Shown: positions 12,601-21,836 of the stretch, piece by piece | How positions within the stretch are numbered: position 1 is the stretch's first letter | Layout of the letters: each line of letters begins with the position of its first letter | Assembly (NCBI RefSeq): GCF_020509005.1 | Contig: NC_063020.1 | Span: 1,550,001 to 1,614,000 of the forward strand | Length of the DNA: 64,000 bases | DNA from: Fulvia fulva | Taxonomy: Eukaryota; Ascomycota; Dothideomycetes; Mycosphaerellales; Mycosphaerellaceae | Reading direction: 5' to 3' | The notes under the pieces: model-generated | Seen by the model: the letters and a program-made list of their open reading frames with translations, nothing else | Databases searched by the model: none | What the model was told of the DNA's origin: nothing | Translations under genes and position numbers: made by a program

Positions 12601-12957
12601 AGGGCACAGAGTAGTATAGCAACCTAACTGCGAAGCGAACACATCGGCCTCCAGGGGTACCTATCATAGAGGAAGGTTCTAGGATACACGAATACTAGCT
12701 GCCCCTACGGCTATCGCTCCTAGAACGTACGGCACGCACTCCTCGTCTGTCCGAGGTGGTCGCTAGGAAGGGGGGAGTGGATGGCAAAGGCGAGGAACCG
12801 GACGATTAGGGCACTTCTTAACAACGCTGAAGACCTACGTCGTATTACGAACTGGATACTAGAGAAGGGCTGGCTAGAATAGTACCGCCTAGTAGGAGCA
12901 GTGCAGGAAGAGAGGACACGACGCAGCGCGACGAGACCGGCTAGGAGCGGGGGCTAA
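9673..12957 (+). pseudogene. LINE A ORF2 (endonuclease, reverse transcriptase), stop-riddled
   Basis: The frame shows an exonuclease/endonuclease/phosphatase-type domain with FLYEADPRVYHILTIQEL, VVGDFNIYHP (about 10070-10100) and a DS-HYY motif (about 10250). Next comes an RT domain with AKKAPGPDRIPNELL (about 11010-11065), SLLSLDISGAFDYVLYPRLL (about 11415), IPQGLTLAPILFLFF and the active-site motif FVDD at 11694-11705. The C-terminus holds CPYGYRSQNVRHALLVCPRW (about 12700-12760), a Cys/His motif common after the RT in this clade. The frame ends at TAA 12955-12957. TAG codons throughout, mostly at former CAG or TGG sites, make it inactive. Short stretches such as 10975-11181 remain open. 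Confidence 0.8.
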
Positions 12958-13136
12958 CGGGGTAGTGACATGGACTACGTACGTTCAGAGGGAAAGCTAA
13001 TCTAGATAAGGAGTAGTCGGGGGCGGGAAGGGTTTTCACCTATTCGGGTTTCCCTTTGTACATAACAATAGATATATACCTGCATAGGCCGGATAGGGTC
13101 CTAGAACAGGGGAATGACAAATCTATCTATCTATCT

Positions 13137-13149
13137 ATTATTTATAGTA
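13137..13149. repeat. 13-bp target-site duplication, right copy
   Basis: Second copy of ATTATTTATAGTA, directly after the (ATCT)n tail of LINE A; see 8149-8161. Confidence 0.85.
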
Positions 13150-13637
13150 TCCTTATAGAATTTTGGAATTTGGATCTCTTACTTATATATAATAGCTTCT
13201 ATAGTTACTATAAAGGCTATTTCCTAAACTTCCTCTAGGAATTTGCTATCCTATAGTATTGAACTGTCTACTAATTATATAGCTATAAAGAAAGCTTAGT
13301 AAAAAGTAGTAAGGTTCTCTAAGAGGTCTATTACTTCTCCTACTTTAGTAGTTAGTTTAGGCTTAGGGACTATACATTTTAGGGCTTTCTATTTCATGTT
13401 ATAGCCCTTAACATTATAGTTAGCCTTTCTCTTTCTAAGGGATGATTTAGGGACCGTCACTTATAACCTAGTAACGTCTATTTCCTAGGGATCTAGGGAG
13501 CTTGTCTTAATTAGCTAATCGATTTTCTGAAATTCCCCTACGTTCTCCGGAGGTTAGGGAAGTTATATAAATAGCTTTCGATCCGCTAATATTTCGAGGA
13601 TCGACTAAAGGGAATCGGCTCGGAACGATAACTAGCG
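13150..13637 (-). pseudogene. Copia fragment, part 2 (pre-RT region)
   Basis: The minus strand continues the Copia protein upstream of part 1. The reading EIQIPKFYKDTIN at about 13140-13175 runs through the duplicated target into NNKKQGHLQKELIQKELDAL on the other side of the LINE, the usual linker-to-RT sequence of Copia Pol. Further upstream the sequence is AT-rich with stops, giving only weak similarity (PKSSLRKRKANYNV). It ends where LINE B begins. Confidence 0.6.
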
Positions 13638-15542
13638 CTATCGCGAAACACGACACATTCGAAAGCCCTTATTAAGGCTATTCTAACGATCTATAAAGTA
13701 GGCTACTACCCCTAGAATTAAGGGAGTTCTACCTTATTTAATTTAGATAGCTTAAAGTTCTCTTTACCCTATTTCTTTAGCTCCCCTCGACATTATAGGA
13801 GCCTTCGATAACGTCTTATACTAAAGGCTAAAATATATATTGTATAATAGAAAGGCATCTCCCGGTAGGTAACAAAGTTCGTCTACTCCTTTCTCTAGGA
13901 ACGGACGACATACCTAGTCCTAGGGAGGTATACGTCCGACCCGGTAAAGGTAGAGGCTAGAATACCTTAGAGAACTACTCTCTCCCCTATTCTATTACTA
14001 ATATTTATGTCTAATCTACTCCCCCTACTTACCTCTCTACAAACCTTAGTATTAGGATTATAGACGATATAAACATTCTAGCCTAGTTAGACTCGACGGA
14101 GGAGAACTATCGCCTCCTTAAAGATAGGTATAAGAAATGCGAGGAGTAGGTAAAGAAGTATAGTACCCGGTTCGCCCCTAAAAAGTACTAGCTTATATAC
14201 TTTGGTAAAGCGAGAACGTACTATAATATAAAGGCCGCGGTAAGAATCTAAGGATACGAGACTAAGCTATTAGCGGAGCTACGAGTACTAGGGATCTAGC
14301 TCGACCCGAAGCTAAGCTAGAACGTATAGATTAAGAAAGCCTAGAGTCGAGCATAAGTTAACAAAGCCTCGATAAAGAGGCTTATAGCGTCTATATAGGG
14401 AGTAATATTCGATAAGGTAAGGGTAATATATAAGGCGATCGTCAAACTAGCTATATTATACGGGGTATAGATCTAGAGGACAGGAGGCGTAGGTAAGCCG
14501 ATCTCGAAAGAGATAGAGCAACCCCTAAATAGGATATAGGTAGGCAACCTACGTAGAATACTAGGGGTATATAAGACAACGTTAATAAGTACGGTAGAAA
14601 TAGAGACGGGAACACTATTAATCGGCTAATATATCCGGGGAATAAGAATCTAATACGCGGTAAAGACGATAGATTACCTAGTATAAACTACGATCTAGGA
14701 GGTAAAGAATAAGATAGAAAGCCGCTACCGGAGAGGGGCCGGATAGCGGATAAGCTAAAAAGAGGATAACCGTACTACCTTTACGGCCGTATAGATAAGT
14801 ACCGAGTAGCTAGTACGAAAAGAGGAGGAGCGTAGGGCTCGCTAGGCCGGCGGGAGTAAGGCTAAGACCTAAAGTCTAGCGGAATAGATAGCGAGCTACC
14901 TATAGGAGTAGGACTAGAAAAGGAAGCCCCCTAAGACAATAGGCCCGATGGTACTCCGAGCCTTCTAGAGATATAACTACTAGCTATATAGGGACCTAAT
15001 AAGGGCCGAAGTAAGTATAGCGATCTAAATTAGGTCCGAATATATTAGATTAAGGGCCTACCTATTTAGGAGACGCGTACTAGACATCTAAAGCCTAGCC
15101 TACTAGTATAGCTACCTATCGTAAAACCTAGAATATATACTACTACGATGCCCGTAGTAGGCGAGTAGTAGGGGAAATTAGAGGTACTAAGCGGAGAGGA
15201 GAGACTATAAGTCAATTATTAGGGACAAAGATAACATTCGCTAAATCTCTCGGTAGATACTATAGTAAGGATACCTCTAGTAGTTTAGCCTCGCTAGCGA
15301 GACGGAGGAGTAGATAGATAAGAGGCGGAAGCTAGGGGGGTTATAGATAGTATAGTTATTAGAGTAGGCCTATAACACTAGCGTACCCTTAATAAGGGAA
15401 ATCTAAGATAATAACGAGGGGGAAAAGATGGACGGGAAGGAGGAGGGGTTTTTACTAATACGGTTTCCCCTCTATATATACGAAAATAAGATAGTATAGC
15501 TATATAGGCTAAAGGGTACTATAATAGCTTAATGAAATATAT
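13638..15542 (+). mobile_element. Internally deleted, RIP-degraded LINE (LINE B)
   Basis: The first 150 bp match the 5' end of LINE A (ACACGACACATTCGAAAGC then GGGAGTTCTACC). The sequence then jumps at about 13785 to RT motif SxxDIIGAFDNVLYQRLKYIL, which in LINE A lies about 3.1 kb further on. The rest follows LINE A to its 3' region, including a C-x-C motif near 15150 and a pyrimidine-rich stretch resembling the LINE A 3' UTR near 15450-15480. It is more diverged from A than the 5' block is, so it may be another subfamily. Many stops. It ends in the palindromic tail junction at 15543. Confidence 0.65.
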
Positions 15543-15564
15543 ATCTATCTATATATAGATAGAT
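15543..15564. repeat. 22-bp perfect palindrome joining two LINE tails
   Basis: An (ATCT)n run meets its own reverse complement (AGAT)n with no spacer. The plus-strand tail of LINE B and the minus-strand tail of LINE C share this point, so the two elements stand tail to tail. Confidence 0.8.
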
Positions 15565-17247
15565 AGATTTGTTATTCCCCTGTTCTAGGACCCTATCCGG
15601 CCTATATAGGTATATATCTATTATTATATATAAAGGGAAACCCGAATAGGTAAAAACCCTTCCCGCCCCCGACTTCTCCTTATCTAGATTAGCTTTCCCT
15701 CTAAACGTACGTAGTCTATGTTACTACCCTGTTAGCCCCCGCTCCTAGCCGGTCTCGTCGCGCTACGTCGTGTCCTCTCTTCCTATACTACTCCTACTAG
15801 GCGGTACTATTCTAGCTAGCCCTTCTCTAGTATCTAGTTCGTAATACACCGTAGGTCCTTAACGTTATTAAGAAGTGCCCTAATCGTCCGGTTCCTCGCC
15901 TTTACTATCTACTCCCCCCTTCCTAGCGACTACCTCGGATAGATAAGGAGTACGTACCGTACGTTCTAGGAGTAATAGCCGTAGGGGTAGCTAGTATTCG
16001 TATATCCTAGAACCTTCCTCTATAATAGGTACCCCTAGAGGCCAATGTGTTCGCTTCGTAGTTAGGTTACTATACTACTCTATGCCCTCGTAAGGCGGTA
16101 GTAGATAAGCTTCGGGAGGTACTTAACCGCGGATTTCGTAGCTAACTATTCCTTAGGTTGTCCCGCTAGCTAAGGTCGTCTACTATGCCCTATAACCTAG
16201 TTATTCTACCTCTCTTTCTGTAGTTGCTCTATAAACGATTTCTTACCTTCCTATTATATTACTAGCTATTCGTCCCTTACCCGGTAGTTCGGCTCGTTTC
16301 CGGGTTAAATGCCCTTATACGCTAGTACTAATTTACGGGCCCTTACGACTATACTAGCGATAACCTTCTATACTAGGTACTGTGCCGACTTACCTAAGTA
16401 GGAGGTCCGTAGTCCCTAGATATATAGGTCGATCGGCGGTATAGCGGTCTCGTGCTTAAGCATCCTTATTAGTGTCGACTTATATACCCTAGTGACCTTC
16501 CTTAGGCATTAGTTTTAGATCTTCGCTAGCGGCGCGACGAGTCCCTTCGATAGGCAGGCCCTCTCGCCTAAGGACTATACTTAGCTACTATAGGTAAGGA
16601 CTGGCCGTATAATAGGCGTATATAGAAGTCGTAACTACCGGAAGTCCGCCCCCTATATAGACGTAGTGAGCCTCTAGTATAATGCTATATTCTATTTAGC
16701 TTTCCGTAATATTACCTATACGTACTTCCTCTACCGTAGCGCCGGGTCTACCTATAGTCCGAGGATCCTAAGCTAATTTACCGGGTTAGTCGTATGCCCC
16801 TATATCTAGATAGAAGCTTATATATTATAGAACCGTAGCCGGCGCGTAAAGTGTATTAGATTGTACTTTTCTAGGGCAAACCGAGCCCCGTACCTACTAG
16901 CCTAGTCCTCGTAGATCTTATACTTCTCTTCTAGTAGCCTATAGTTCTCCTTAGTCGAGGAAGACTACGCTAGGATGTTTATGTCGTCTACGAAGCCGCT
17001 CGTAGCGGTGTTCTAGGATTCTAGGGCTAGGAGTAGCGTCGCTATAAAGAAGAGGAACAGAATAGGTACTAGCGTTAAGCCTTACGGGATTCTAGTATAG
17101 ACTACTTAAAATAGGCTTCTATACTAGCCGACTAGGATCGACGTACTACGGTTTTAGAGGTAGGACCGTACGAAGTTAATAAGCTACTAAGGGAGTCCTT
17201 TCGACCTTAGGATATAGAGTAGCCGCGGGTATAATATATAGTCGAAG
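15549..17247 (-). mobile_element. LINE C, 3' part (inverted Tad1-like LINE, RIP-degraded)
   Basis: This is the reverse complement of the 3' third of LINE A: the tail, the GGAATAACAAATCTATC end, the GGGAAACCCGAATAGG block and the RT C-terminal half. It stops at the GCTCT target of the chromovirus inside the RT motif SLLSLDIS..AFD. The rest of the element resumes at 23549. Stops at former CA/TG sites mark RIP. Confidence 0.85.
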
Positions 17248-17252
17248 GCTCT
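17248..17252. repeat. 5-bp target-site duplication (GCTCT), left
   Basis: GCTCT directly precedes the LTR start TGTCAGGG and recurs at 23544-23548 directly after the other LTR end. Five bases is the usual length for Ty3/Gypsy integration. Confidence 0.9.
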
Positions 17253-17772
17253 TGTCAGGGCGAGAGCCTGGCCTGTGAGATGCAAGGGTGAAAGCGAGAA
17301 TGCAGGTGCGAAGTGCAGATGCAAAAGGGTATGGTATGATTGCTACACAAAACAAAAGACGAAGGAAGCAAGAGAGGCCTGGGGAAGGCCAGATATTTAT
17401 ACGCGACCCTCGCGAGTGCGTGTCCCCGCATCAACAGGGCTAACCCGTGCGAAGCCGCGCTCAGCAGCTTTGCTCAAAACCTTATTCCAACCTGCCCTAC
17501 GTTCCGAGTCTTCCACGTGCTTCTTCCAGGGTCCAGCGCAGTCGCGGGTGCTCGCGGGAGTGCCGTGAGTCACACAGTCACGAGCCGAAGTGAATCTGTC
17601 AAGGTTTGGTAGAGGGGTGAATTTGGAGGGCTGGGTCCCGTAGTGAATGTTGCGGGGCATGTGATTCTTGGCGCTCACACACCAAGCTGGACTGTCACTT
17701 CTTGACGACTCCTGAGCACTCTGAGGCTCTTCTGTCCCCACCTTCTGTACTCTCTGTGGGGAGACCATGACA
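17253..17772 (-). repeat. 3' LTR of the chromovirus
   Basis: 520 bp, TGTCA..TGACA inverted ends, preceded on the minus strand by a GGGGGGGCTAC purine-rich tract at 17773-17783 that serves as the likely polypurine tract. Compared base by base with 23024-23543, one difference was found (17711). The pol frame runs 376 bases into this LTR before its stop at 17397. Confidence 0.97.
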
Positions 17773-20700
17773 GTAGCCCCCCCGAACAAAGCTGAGTTCC
17801 TACGAAGCCGTAGTAGTTCCACATATCGAGGATGTTCAGCTTCAGTACCAGGCCTAGGCCTGATGTCATGGTCGATACACCATTGGTAAGCCCCGTCGAA
17901 GAGCTCAGATTCGAAGAGCCTGCCGATGTTGACTTCTGGGCCGTCTGCGCGGGCGTGGTATTCTTCGATTGCTTGACGATTGAAGATGATATGTTGGATA
18001 GGTTCCCATGAGGTATCCCACTCAGGGCAACCTTGCCATTCGACTTCATACTTGATCGGCGGTAGTCCTTCAACGTCGTTGGGCTCTACGCGGATTCCCC
18101 GGATCTTGCGGACGGCATAGTCGTCAGAAGGTAGGTTAACAGGCTCGTCGACTTCTACTTCATCGGGAGGACCTGGCATGTCTTGGTTTTGGTTCGGGAA
18201 TGGGTCCTCAGCCGACGGCCGAAGGCGTACGGGATGGAAGACGTCGTGGATCTTTATGTTCGCAGGAAGAGCTAGACGGTAGGCGTGTGAACTGATACGC
18301 TCGGTGATCTCAAAAGGACCTAGGTTCTTCCAGTTCAGCTTCTTGGAGGGGCGGTCTGTCTTGATGTTCTTGGAGTTGAGGTAGACCATATCGCCTACTT
18401 GGTAGTCGGGAGCTGGCTGGCGACGACGATTGGCTTGATCCTCGTAGATTGCTTGTGCGTACACCATCTCGTCGTGAACTTCTTCATGGATCTGTGAGAG
18501 CATAGTAGCGAACTCGTCTGCTGCTTGCTCGTTTGCGTCTTCGGTAGGCGGGAGAGGTTCTTCTGGTTCCATGCCTGTACGAGGGTGGTAACCTCTCGTA
18601 GTATAGAAGGGAGAGTAGCCAGTAGTCTCCGAGTCCCAGTTACGAGTAGCGAACTCCACCGCAGGGATATGCTGAGGCCAATCCTTCTGGTGGTAGTCGA
18701 CGAAGCAACGAAGGACCTGCTCGAGGATAGCGTTCGTAATTTCGGTCTGGCCGTCGGTCTGTGGCTGAAAACTGGTCGAGAGGTTATGCTTGATGCCTAG
18801 GATAGCACACAGACGCTTCCAGAAGTGCGAGATGAACTGGGTGCCTCTGTCAGAGGTGATGCTATCCGGGAGGCCTTGAAAGCGCCAGACGAATTCGTAG
18901 AACAAGCGAGCAGTCTCCTTTGCGGTCATGCTCCAGCACGGGATCATGTACCGGTCCTTGGAGTGACGGTCCACGATCACTAGAAGGGCCTTTGCTTTCA
19001 CGCCGCTGAAGGTCTTGCCGTGAGGAAGATCGGTGATAAAGTCCATAGTGATGTGCTTCCACGGACGATCAGGAGCCGGGAGAGGGTGCAAGAGACCGTG
19101 GGGACGGTGGCGGTTAGCTTTGGCTCTTCGGCAAGCAGCGCAGTTCAGCACGTAGCGGCGGACGTCCTTCCAGGAATGCGGCCACCAGTAATACCTAGCG
19201 AGGAGCTTGTGGGTCTTGGCTACGCCTGGGTGACCCCCAGAGGCGGAGTCGTGGATGATTTGAAGAATCTCAGCTCGGATATTAGAGCCTTCGGGCTGCG
19301 GTACGTAAAGCTTCTTACGGAAGTAGACGACACCTCCCTGGAGCTCGCACTCGGACAGCGAGAAGCCCGGGAATGTCCTCGCGCCAGATTCAAGGGCCTG
19401 AACTAACTCTTGGGCGTCTATGTCGGCATCGTACGCTGTTCGTACTCGTGCCATGATGCCTTCGGGCTGCTCCTCATTATCAAACCCCTCAAAGTCTGAT
19501 TCGGATGAGCCGTCGGTCGTTACTGAGCCCTCTTCATCGTCGTTCAAGTCCTCAGCGTCCGAGGCGTATTCTTCAGGCTCGGATTCATCGTCACTCTCGT
19601 CAAGGTAGGCAGGAGCGAGCACGAGAGTAGCAAAGGAAGCGGCGAGCGTAGGCTGGCCGTTCGATAGGTACTCTCGAAGCTCGGAAGAGAGGTTGTGCTC
19701 TTTGATGACTTGTTGCCCTGCGATTTGCCGGCCCCCTCTTCGATCAACTGGAGAGTCACCAGGGCGGCGGGTAAGGGCGTCGGCCATCGAGTTGGCCTTG
19801 CCGGGCGTGTACGAGATCACGAAGTTGAACCGGGAGAGGAACTCGCTCCAGCGGGCCTGGCGACGATTGAGCAGCTTGCTCTTCATAAAGTAGACGAGGT
19901 TCTTATGGTCGGAGCTTACTTGGACGGGCATAGCAGAGCCTTCGAGCTCGGGGCGCCACTCTTCGAAAGCTTTGACGATGGCGAGAAGCTCCTTGTCGTA
20001 GATCTCGTAGTTACACTCCGTGGCGGTCATCTTCTTGGAGAGGAAGGCGACAGGTAACCAGGGGGATTCAGGCGAGCGGCGTTGTAGCAGGACACCGCCC
20101 ACCACGCCGTCGGATGCGTCGGTCTCTACACGGGTCTCCAGTTCGAAATCGAAGTGCCGTAGAAGCGGGTTCTCAACAAACTTCGCTTTGAGCAAGTCAA
20201 AAGCCTCCTGGCATTCGTCGGTCCAGGCGAACTTCTCACCCTTGCGCGTGAGCTTCGTCAAAGGGCGTACCACGCCCGAAAATGCGTGGATGAAGCGGCG
20301 GTAGAAGTTGGCAAAGCCTAGGAAACCCTGGACCTCTTTGACGTTCGTAGGAGCATCCCATTCGACGATAGCGTCGATCTTCTCTTGGTCCATCTTGATG
20401 CCGTCTGCGGTAATGATCAAACCAAGGAACTTGACTTCGGTCTTCTCAAACTCGCACTTGTCGATGTCGAGCTGCAAGCCGGCGTCTGCGAGCTTCTGAA
20501 GGACCTTACAGACGTGCTCGCGGTGCTCCTCCTTGGTCTCGCTGTAGACTAGGATGTCGTCGATGTAGGCAGTGCAGAACTGATCGAGGAACTCCTGAAG
20601 GATGTCGTTAATGAAGTTCTGGAAGGTACTAGGCCCGTTACAAACGCCGAAGGGCATAACGAGCGACTCGAACAGCCCGTAGCGAGTACGGAAGGCTGTG

Positions 20701-21836
20701 AGATACTCGTGTCCTTCTGCCATTCGTAACTTGTTGAACGCAGCGATGACATCGAGCTTGGTGAAGTACTTGGCCTTAGAGAGGCGCTCGAGCGTCTCCT
20801 GAATCAACGGTATTGGGTAGCGGTTCTTCTTTGTAACAGCGTTCAAGCCTCGGTAGTCTACGCAGAAGCGTAGACCACCGCCGGGCTTCTTGACGAACAT
20901 GACGGGACTGCCAGCGCTGGAACGGCTCGCTCGAATGAACCCCTTCTTTAGGTTCTCTTCGAGGTATCTCTTGAGGACGATAAGCTCTTCTCGGGACATG
21001 GAATATAACGGTCCGAACGGTGTCTCTGCACCTTCTTCTAGCTCAATCTTGTGGTCGTGAGGGCGATGAGGAGGTAGCTCGTCTGCGGCTTTAGCATCGA
21101 ATACGTGGAGGATGTGGTGTGCCCAAGGAGGGACCTTCGTAGCAGGGTCGGTAGGTGTACGCTTCTTGTCGAGCTTCTCGAGGGCGATGTCGATATCGCG
21201 GAGAGAGGCGGCGAAGACTTGAGCTTTGGGCTGCTTAGCAGCAGTGGTGAAGGCAGCGGCGTTCACCTGGAAGATCTTGGTATACTCAGGACCGCGCTGA
21301 GGCGGCGGAGAAGGCGGAGGTGCCGGAGGAACTTCTGGAGGGAAGCTGACAGTAAGGGAAGTCCAGTCGATGATAGGTCGGTGTCGTCTGAACCAGGGGA
21401 GGCCGAGGATAAACTTCTGATGCGGTAGGGACGTAAGGAAGCTGGTGATCGACATACGCTTGCCTCCGAGGGTGATTGACGTGTGTACAACATGAGTAAT
21501 CTTACCAGTGGTAGTCTCCGTGCCGTCAAAGAGTTCAAGGGTGCGAGGGTACTTCAGTTCCTGGGGTTCGAGGTTGAGAGAGGTCGCGAGTTTATAGTCC
21601 ATAAAAGACTCGCCTAGTGCGCCAGTGTCCATGAGAGTGAGATTGGAAGAAGAGAGTTTCTTTGAGCCGATATTTACATTCGTGACGAACGGTTTGCAAG
21701 CGTGGTCCTTGCCCGTCTCGTCGTACAGGTCTAGCTGTGCTGTATTGATCCTCAACTTCTTTCCTCTCTTCACTTTCGGTAAACGTTGTTCTTGGTCTTC
21801 ATCGCGTCGATGAGGAAGACCTAGGCTTTTTCCTGC
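17397..21836 (-). CDS. pol: Pol polyprotein: protease-RT-RNase H-integrase-chromodomain
   Basis: The frame is open from 21836 and overlaps the end of gag in the -1 frame. Counting from the GTG at 21773, the Pol has 1458 residues. The protease motif DTGA is at 49-52 and the RT spans about 285-460 with YIDD at 403-406. RNase H starts with ETDAS near 550. The integrase zinc finger has H841, H848, C878 and C881; the core has D911, D975 and E1011, an exact D-35-E spacing. A GPFEI module lies near 1152, and a chromodomain at about 1220-1272 (VRKIRGIRVE..YEVEWQGCPEWDTSWEP) probably steers integration to methylated-histone chromatin. That would fit its landing in silenced repeats. The last 125 or so residues are encoded by the LTR and look like fortuitous extension. 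No stop or frameshift was seen. Expression as a Gag-Pol fusion by -1 slippage is inferred. Confidence 0.95.
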   Translation of the reverse strand, partial: AGKSLGLPHRRDEDQEQRLPKVKRGKKLRINTAQLDLYDETGKDHACKPFVTNVNIGSKKLSSSNLTLMDTGALGESFMDYKLATSLNLEPQELKYPRTLELFDGTETTTGKITHVVHTSITLGGKRMSITSFLTSLPHQKFILGLPWFRRHRPIIDWTSLTVSFPPEVPPAPPPSPPPQRGPEYTKIFQVNAAAFTTAAKQPKAQVFAASLRDIDIALEKLDKKRTPTDPATKVPPWAHHILHVFDAKAADELPPHRPHDHKIELEEGAETPFGPLYSMSREELIVLKRYLEENLKKGFIRASRSSAGSPVMFVKKPGGGLRFCVDYRGLNAVTKKNRYPIPLIQETLERLSKAKYFTKLDVIAAFNKLRMAEGHEYLTAFRTRYGLFESLVMPFGVCNGPSTFQNFINDILQEFLDQFCTAYIDDILVYSETKEEHREHVCKVLQKLADAGLQLDIDKCEFEKTEVKFLGLIITADGIKMDQEKIDAIVEWDAPTNVKEVQGFLGFANFYRRFIHAFSGVVRPLTKLTRKGEKFAWTDECQEAFDLLKAKFVENPLLRHFDFELETRVETDASDGVVGGVLLQRRSPESPWLPVAFLSKKMTATECNYEIYDKELLAIVKAFEEWRPELEGSAMPVQVSSDHKNLVYFMKSKLLNRRQARWSEFLSRFNFVISYTPGKANSMADALTRRPGDSPVDRRGGRQIAGQQVIKEHNLSSELREYLSNGQPTLAASFATLVLAPAYLDESDDESEPEEYASDAEDLNDDEEGSVTTDGSSESDFEGFDNEEQPEGIMARVRTAYDADIDAQELVQALESGARTFPGFSLSECELQGGVVYFRKKLYVPQPEGSNIRAEILQIIHDSASGGHPGVAKTHKLLARYYWWPHSWKDVRRYVLNCAACRRAKANRHRPHGLLHPLPAPDRPWKHITMDFITDLPHGKTFSGVKAKALLVIVDRHSKDRYMIPCWSMTAKETARLFYEFVWRFQGLPDSITSDRGTQFISHFWKRLCAILGIKHNLSTSFQPQTDGQTEITNAILEQVLRCFVDYHQKDWPQHIPAVEFATRNWDSETTGYSPFYTTRGYHPRTGMEPEEPLPPTEDANEQAADEFATMLSQIHEEVHDEMVYAQAIYEDQANRRRQPAPDYQVGDMVYLNSKNIKTDRPSKKLNWKNLGPFEITERISSHAYRLALPANIKIHDVFHPVRLRPSAEDPFPNQNQDMPGPPDEVEVDEPVNLPSDDYAVRKIRGIRVEPNDVEGLPPIKYEVEWQGCPEWDTSWEPIQHIIFNRQAIEEYHARADGPEVNIGRLFESELFDGAYQWCIDHDIRPRPGTEAEHPRYVELLRLRRNSALFGGATVMVSPQRVQKVGTEEPQSAQESSRSDSPAWCVSAKNHMPRNIHYGTQPSKFTPLPNLDRFTSARDCVTHGTPASTRDCAGPWKKHVEDSERRAGWNKVLSKAAERGFARVSPVDAGTRTREGRV
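21821..21836 (-). other. Candidate -1 frameshift site at the gag stop
   Basis: On the minus strand GGAAAAAGCC lies six bases before the gag TAG. The A5 run is at 21827-21831. The pol frame is -1 to gag and is open from just after a TGA to beyond the gag stop, so only slippage within this 16-base window would fuse the two. The P-site pairing (GAA to GGA) is imperfect and the A-site (AAA to AAA) perfect, so this is a plausible but non-classical slip site. Confidence 0.5.

Larger units (their letters stand above)
8162..13136 (+). mobile_element. Full-length Tad1-like non-LTR retrotransposon (LINE A), RIP-degraded
   Basis: A 4975-bp element bounded by a 13-bp target-site duplication and ending in an (ATCT)n tail, typical of a fungal Tad1-clade LINE. 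It has a 5' region (8190-8400), a first frame with three CCHC knuckles, and a second frame with apurinic-type endonuclease, reverse transcriptase and a C-terminal Cys/His motif. The same 5' and 3' ends occur in the inverted copy at 15549-26792, whose summed length of about 4.94 kb agrees. TAG/TAA codons break every frame. It interrupts the Copia fragment. Confidence 0.85.

Noticed and set aside
21774..21820. ATG-started independent pol translation
   Set aside because: The only start-like codon near the head of the pol frame is GTG; no ATG lies there, so a separate pol start is less likely than frameshifting.
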